A stretch of 64,000 nt of DNA, from positions 114,020 through 178,019 of the forward strand of contig JAJEEU010000042.1 of NCBI GenBank assembly GCA_022820825.1, written 5' to 3'. The notes below the pieces were generated by a model that was not told where the DNA came from, searched no databases, and worked only from the letters and a program-made list of their open reading frames with translations. This document shows positions 60,116-64,000 of the stretch, one piece after another; position 1 is the stretch's first letter; every line of letters begins with the position of its first letter. This DNA comes from Vicinamibacteria bacterium (GTDB lineage: Bacteria > Acidobacteriota > Vicinamibacteria > Vicinamibacterales > UBA8438). The position numbers and the translations under genes were made by a program.

Positions 60116-61852
60116 TCACGCGAGCGGGCGGGTGTCGACGGTGACCGTAAGCACGTCCAGATCGTAGAACTGGTCGTGCCGCACTTCCCTGGCCATGTGC
60201 CGCAGGAGCCGCGGTCCTACGTCCTCCAGCACCTCGTGGTCCTCGCCCAGATCGCGCAGCCGTTCCTCCAGGTTGGCGCTGTCGGGGCCGCTCACGAACT
60301 CGATCTGCAATACGTCGTCGACGGGCCGGACCGCGACACGGATCGGCCGGGGTCCCGATTCCTCCTGGCGCTCCAGAAGGTACAGGAACGCCTCCTCGCC
60401 GGCGAGCTGCAGGCGGTTGGTGGCGGTTTCGTCCCAGCCGGCGCGGATGGCCGCGGCGTCGAGAGGCGCGCGCAGCTTCGACAGCGACCGGACGTTCGGC
60501 TCCAGCACGTCGCGGTGGCTGCGCTGCTTGAGCGAGACGAGCAGGGTGAGGGCCATGGCCATGAGGCCGCCGGCCGCCATGCCGTTGTCGAGCACGCCTC
60601 TCGACCACTGGGGCAAATGGTCGGCGAAGAGGACGCCGTACTGGAAGCCGAGGCCCACCCAGAACGAGATGCAGACGATCAGCCCCTTCTCGTAGCCGAA
60701 TCCGCCGGTCGTGACCATGCGCACGCCCTGGCGGAACAGCAGCACGATGACGATGAAGAGGTACGCGCCGGCAACCGGATCGGGCACCGCCTGCAGCAGC
60801 GCCGGCAGCTTGGGGACGAACGCCGTCAGCACGATGATCAGTCCGCCGGCCAGCGCCACCCGCCGCGCCGCCACGCCGGTCAGGTCGGCGATGGAGATGC
60901 TGCTCGAATAGGTCGTGTTGGGGACAGTGCCCGCGAGGCCCGACAGCAGGTTGCCGACGCCGTCCGCGTTCAGGGCGCGCTGCACCACCTTGAAGTCCAC
61001 GGGCCGGGGGGTGCGGTGCGCCACCCGCTGTATGGCGATGGCGTCGCCGTAGGTCTCGATGGCGCCGATGATCGTGACGATGACGAACGGCACCAGCAGG
61101 CCGAAGAACCGCGCGTCGAACGACAGGTCGAGGCCGGGCCAACTGCTTGCGGGCAGGCCGAACCAGGCGGCCTCCCGAACCGGGGCGAAGTCCAGCATGC
61201 CGGCCGGGACGGCGACGACGCTGCCGGCCAGAATCCCGGCCAGCGGCGCCCACAGACGGGCCGCGCCGCGGGCGTAGATGGAGATGAGCGTGATGGCCGC
61301 GAACGTCGTGACGGCCGTGAGCGGTCCGCCGGCGGCGCCGGGAGGCATGCCCTCGGGAACCTGCGCGAGCAGGTCGGTGGCAATGGGAAAGACGGTGACG
61401 GCCAGCAACAGGATGACCGTGCCGCCGACGGTAGGCGTGATCAGCCTGCGGAAGAGCGACAGGCGCGCAGAGAAGAAGAACTGCACCAGCGAGGATGCGA
61501 CTACGAGCGACCCCAGCAGCGGCAGCCCGCCGGCCGCGACGGCCGCGACGGCCACGCCGATGAACGCGCCGGACGTGCCCATGTAGAGGGGGTAACCCGC
61601 GCCGACCGGGCCTATCGGCCGGGCCTGCAGAACGGTCGCGATCCCGCTGACGGTCAGCGCGGCGAAGATCGCCCACTCCAGCCCCTGCGGGTGGCGCGCG
61701 GCGTTGAGGACGATGATGGGAGTGAGGATGATGCCGGTCAGCACCAGCGTCACGACCTGCAGGCTGAGCCCGAGCGTGAGTCCGTGCGACGGCGCCTCGT
61801 CCACCGCATAGCGCAGATGGACATTCGACCCTTGTTCCTGCGATTTCTCCAT
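60116..61852 (-). CDS. NCS2 nucleobase permease fused to a GHKL/RsbW-like domain
   Basis: Membrane protein of 578 aa. Residues about 20-450 form an NCS2 (uracil/xanthine, SLC23) transporter with some 12-14 hydrophobic segments, including 'AGYPLYMGTSGAFIGVAVAA' and 'GAIETYGDAIAIQRVAHRTP', where the NCS2 signature Glu and the ETxGD pattern are kept, and 'LSGLAGTVPNTTYSSSISIA' (the NxGxxxxT-like segment). The C-terminal ~115 residues are extra ('LRAPLDAAAIRAGWDETATN', 'RLQLAGEEAFLYLLE', 'DVGPRLLRHMAREVRHDQFY') and resemble anti-sigma RsbW-type histidine-kinase-like ATPase sheets, as inferred from the 'E(E/-)A...' helix with Asn-like ATP site. The fusion is unusual. There is no good SD. Confidence 0.8.
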   Translation of the reverse strand: MEKSQEQGSNVHLRYAVDEAPSHGLTLGLSLQVVTLVLTGIILTPIIVLNAARHPQGLEWAIFAALTVSGIATVLQARPIGPVGAGYPLYMGTSGAFIGVAVAAVAAGGLPLLGSLVVASSLVQFFFSARLSLFRRLITPTVGGTVILLLAVTVFPIATDLLAQVPEGMPPGAAGGPLTAVTTFAAITLISIYARGAARLWAPLAGILAGSVVAVPAGMLDFAPVREAAWFGLPASSWPGLDLSFDARFFGLLVPFVIVTIIGAIETYGDAIAIQRVAHRTPRPVDFKVVQRALNADGVGNLLSGLAGTVPNTTYSSSISIADLTGVAARRVALAGGLIIVLTAFVPKLPALLQAVPDPVAGAYLFIVIVLLFRQGVRMVTTGGFGYEKGLIVCISFWVGLGFQYGVLFADHLPQWSRGVLDNGMAAGGLMAMALTLLVSLKQRSHRDVLEPNVRSLSKLRAPLDAAAIRAGWDETATNRLQLAGEEAFLYLLERQEESGPRPIRVAVRPVDDVLQIEFVSGPDSANLEERLRDLGEDHEVLEDVGPRLLRHMAREVRHDQFYDLDVLTVTVDTRPLA

Positions 61853-61957
61853 TTTCCGTTTGCCGTGGGGAATCGGATGCTGAGGCGCCCGGCTCGTATC
61901 CGCGAGCCGGACCGACGACGATGATAGCGCCCGAACGTCCGCTGCGGGGGCGATCTG

Positions 61958-62983
61958 CTAGAAGGTCGCTGTCGGGTTGATGGGCGATCCCATGCCCATG
62001 CGGATACGGAGCGGCGCGGCCGTGAACAGGAACTCGTAGCGCCCCAGGCGCTGCGCCATCTCGGCGGCCTCCGTGAAGTCGAGGTTGTCGAAGATACCCA
62101 CGCCGAGCGATACGAGAGCCAGTTCATGGAGCGGGAACCCGTCGTGTCCGTCGATGCCGCTGGGAGCGACGTCGGTCGACATGTCGTGGCCGATGAACGC
62201 AACCCCGCGTTCTTTCAGGAAGTACGCCACGTCGGCGTGATAGCCGGCCACGCCGGCGTCGTCGCGCGTCCACGGGCCCAGCGCCGCGCGCCGCAGCCAG
62301 CGGCCGGTATGGAGCAGGATGACGTCGCCCTCTGCAACCCGCACGCCCTGGATCTCCTCCAGCGCTTCCAGGTCGGCCTTGCGCACGGGCGTGCCCGGCT
62401 CCAGCCAGCCCTCGGCCGTCGCCTTGCCGGGCAGCAGGGTGGCGTCGAACAGGACGCCGCGCGTGACGATGCCGTTGCGCAGCGCGTGGATGCTGCCCTT
62501 GGGGCAGCCGCCGGCCTCCTCGATCGCGGCCAGCGTCGCGCCGGTATGGCCCACGCCGTCGATCATCACGTGGCAGTCGAGCGAGTCCAGGTGGCTGTGG
62601 ACGTAGCCGTGGTAGCTGCCGGTGTACTGCAGCCGGTCGGAGCCGCCGGTCTCGCTGACGCGCAGCACCTCCCGCAACAGGTGCGTCGGCCCGTCCACCG
62701 TTTCCTCCTCGACGATGTCGTGCGCGAGCGAGACGGTGATGCCCTCCTGCACGAGCGAGGCGGCCTGCCGCCGCTTCCCGGGCGTGATGAAGTTGGCCGC
62801 GCCGATCTCGTCGTCTGCGCCCCAGCGGCCCTGGTTCGACAGCTCCCGCATGGCGCGCTCCACGTCGGCCGCGGTTTCCATGCGCTCGTCGGCCTGCCCG
62901 TTCGCCCCGCAGGCGGCCAGCGCCGCGAGCAGTGCCACAACCGCCGCTCCGCGCAGTGCCGTCTCGAATCTTGCAGTCATCAT
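61958..62983 (-). CDS. Cyclase-family lipoprotein (paralogue 3)
   Basis: Predicted lipoprotein of 341 aa (lipobox LAALAAC), cyclase/kynurenine formamidase superfamily. Metal-site region 'GYVHSHLDSLDCHVMIDGVG', then 'IVTRGVLFDATLLPGKATAE', 'GDVILLHTGRWLRRAALGPW', 'AFIGHDMSTDVAPSGIDGHD' and the terminal 'GMGSPINPTATF'. The motif 'HSHLDSLDC' is the family HxGTHxD region in variant form, with the Thr replaced by Ser. GGAGG lies 5 nt before the ATG. It is 49 bp after the next cyclase gene and so is probably in the same operon. Confidence 0.87.
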   Translation of the reverse strand: MMTARFETALRGAAVVALLAALAACGANGQADERMETAADVERAMRELSNQGRWGADDEIGAANFITPGKRRQAASLVQEGITVSLAHDIVEEETVDGPTHLLREVLRVSETGGSDRLQYTGSYHGYVHSHLDSLDCHVMIDGVGHTGATLAAIEEAGGCPKGSIHALRNGIVTRGVLFDATLLPGKATAEGWLEPGTPVRKADLEALEEIQGVRVAEGDVILLHTGRWLRRAALGPWTRDDAGVAGYHADVAYFLKERGVAFIGHDMSTDVAPSGIDGHDGFPLHELALVSLGVGIFDNLDFTEAAEMAQRLGRYEFLFTAAPLRIRMGMGSPINPTATF

Positions 62984-63010
62984 CCAGCCTCCCGCGTCCC
63001 CCGGGGGGGG

Positions 63011-63025
63011 TGGGGCGCAGCCCCA
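63011..63025. repeat. 15-bp GC palindrome, copy 2
   Basis: TGGGGCGCAGCCCCA, exactly the reverse complement of the 15-mer at 2356-2370, lying in the 49-bp gap between two cyclase genes next to a run of eight G residues. A short dispersed intergenic palindrome. Confidence 0.45.
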
Positions 63026-63032
63026 GGTAACG

Positions 63033-64000
63033 TCAGAACATCGCGATCGGATTCGCCGGGCTGCCGGTGCCGCCGGCTACGCGAAGGGGCAGCGCCATGA
63101 ACATGAACTCGTGGCGGCCTTCCTCGGCGCAGGCGTCGGCGATAGGCTCCAGCAGCGCGTTGTCGAGCAGCGCCACGCCGAAGTAGGTGAGCACGGCGTG
63201 CACGGGGTAGGCGAGGCCGTAGGGGTTCGGCCGCGCGTCCATCATGTCCCAGCCGAGCAGCGCCACGTCGCGGTCGCGGATGAACTTGGCGCACGAGGCG
63301 TGCAGGCCGGGGCGGTCGCCCCCGCCGAATACGCCTCCGGCGCGTTGGAACGCCTCGCGGCCGCTGTGCACCATGAGCGCGTCCCCCGGCCCTACCTCCA
63401 CCCCCTGCGCGTCCGCGATCTCCGCCAGCTCCCAGCCGTGGACCGGCCGGTCGGGCGTGACGTACGCGGCGCCGCGGTGCCGCGGGACGTCCAGCACCAC
63501 GCCGCGCGTGATGATGCCGTTCTCCCAGGCCATCACGGAGCCGAACGACGCCCCGTGCGTGTCGACCGCGTCGTCCGGATGGCGTCCGTTCCAGACGCCG
63601 TCGGCGGCGTCCTCCCAGATGTGGCACAGCGAGTCGATATGGGTGATCGTCTGGCCGTGGTAGATGAAGCCGTAGTAGTCGACCACCGAGCCGGCGCCGT
63701 TGCCGCGGTCGTTCTTGCGGACGAAGTGCTGCGGCGGCTCGAAGACGCGGCTGAGCGACACGGTGCGGCCGTTGCGCACGAGCGCGGCCGCCGCGCGCCG
63801 TTTCTCCGCCGTGATCAGGTTGACCGCGCCGGCCTCGTCGTCCCGGCCCCAGCGGCCCCAGTTGCGGAGGTCGCGGTACCACCCTTCCACCTCGGCCTGG
63901 GTCGGATCGCTCCGGCCGCCGGACTGCGGGGCCGCCGCCGCGCGCGCCGCCGGCATGGACGGCCATGCCGCCCCGCGTGCGCCCAGCGCCACGCCGCCCA
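63033..64000 (-). CDS. Cyclase-family protein (paralogue 4), truncated by window edge
   Basis: Partial gene, 319 residues visible from an in-frame GTG at 63992, but the N-terminus continues beyond the window. The reading 'GGVALGARGAAWPSMPAARA' looks like the end of an export (possibly Tat) signal, so the true start is probably upstream of 64000 on this strand. The cyclase core shows 'YYGFIYHGQTITHIDSLCHI', 'GIITRGVVLDVPRHRGAAYV', 'GDALMVHSGREAFQRAGGVF', 'ALLGWDMMDARPNPYG' and the terminal 'GTGSPANPIAMF'. The HxxTHID segment keeps the metal-binding histidines. First of two adjacent cyclase genes in the same orientation. Confidence 0.87.
   Translation of the reverse strand, partial: GGVALGARGAAWPSMPAARAAAAPQSGGRSDPTQAEVEGWYRDLRNWGRWGRDDEAGAVNLITAEKRRAAAALVRNGRTVSLSRVFEPPQHFVRKNDRGNGAGSVVDYYGFIYHGQTITHIDSLCHIWEDAADGVWNGRHPDDAVDTHGASFGSVMAWENGIITRGVVLDVPRHRGAAYVTPDRPVHGWELAEIADAQGVEVGPGDALMVHSGREAFQRAGGVFGGGDRPGLHASCAKFIRDRDVALLGWDMMDARPNPYGLAYPVHAVLTYFGVALLDNALLEPIADACAEEGRHEFMFMALPLRVAGGTGSPANPIAMF

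Overview
The window is very GC-rich and gene-dense, with few gaps. The gene content points to an Acidobacteriota genome, most likely Vicinamibacteria-like. It carries TonB-dependent receptors with an N-terminal carboxypeptidase-regulatory-like domain ('GAVLPGVTVEARSP'), many secreted quinoproteins, NHL-propeller lipoproteins and several lineage-expanded secreted families. This placement is inference from family content; there is no rRNA or other phylogenetic marker here, and I saw no tRNA gene, CRISPR array or insertion sequence.

Layout. 0-4.1 kb: two tandemly duplicated NHL lipoproteins and a PQQ dehydrogenase. 4.2-7.8 kb: a WYL-domain regulator divergent from a pantothenate operon (Rossmann/DUF2520 dehydrogenase, panB, panC). 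7.8-10.3 kb: an ECF sigma factor with a likely own promoter, a putative membrane anti-sigma and a bactofilin-like/RDD membrane protein. 10.3-16.1 kb: a cyclase-family lipoprotein, a sterol-reductase-like membrane enzyme with an SDR partner, a Tat-exported sulfite-oxidase-like enzyme, a beta carbonic anhydrase and a secreted family protein. 16.2-21.5 kb: the ilvD-ilvB-ilvN-ilvC operon, preceded by what looks like a complete transcription attenuator with a Val/Leu-rich leader peptide. 21.5-28.2 kb: a HupE-type protein with a partner, a serine hydrolase, an aminotransferase and a quinoprotein. 28.2-30.6 kb: a vapBC pair abutting a truncated DUF3604 gene. 30.7-39.1 kb: a co-directional cassette made of a TonB receptor, a secreted protein, an Ig-like lipoprotein, a quinoprotein and an NHL lipoprotein. 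39.3-51.2 kb: an alpha/beta hydrolase, then a long minus-strand run with a second TonB receptor, fused FO synthase CofGH, a cytochrome c/copper monooxygenase-like protein, a cyclase and an SGNH hydrolase. 51.3-53.7 kb: a sugar dehydrogenase and another secreted family protein. 53.8-60.0 kb: an island of visibly lower GC holding a truncated ParD, a vapBC pair, a STAND NTPase and PD-(D/E)XK nuclease split by one in-frame TAG, and a third antitoxin/PIN pair. 60.1-64 kb: a nucleobase permease fused to a kinase-like C-terminal domain, and two more cyclases.

How it fits together. Most of the window encodes a cell-envelope oxidative lifestyle: TonB receptors for uptake, periplasmic PQQ enzymes, a molybdenum oxidase, copper/heme enzymes and hydrolases. 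Three core biosynthetic blocks (pantothenate, branched-chain amino acids, deazaflavin FO) are embedded in it. The most notable items are the ilv attenuator, the amber-split STAND/nuclease defence candidate in its toxin-antitoxin-flanked island, the permease fusion, the CofGH-coupled membrane protein, and decayed gene fragments that record cassette duplication and toxin-antitoxin insertion.
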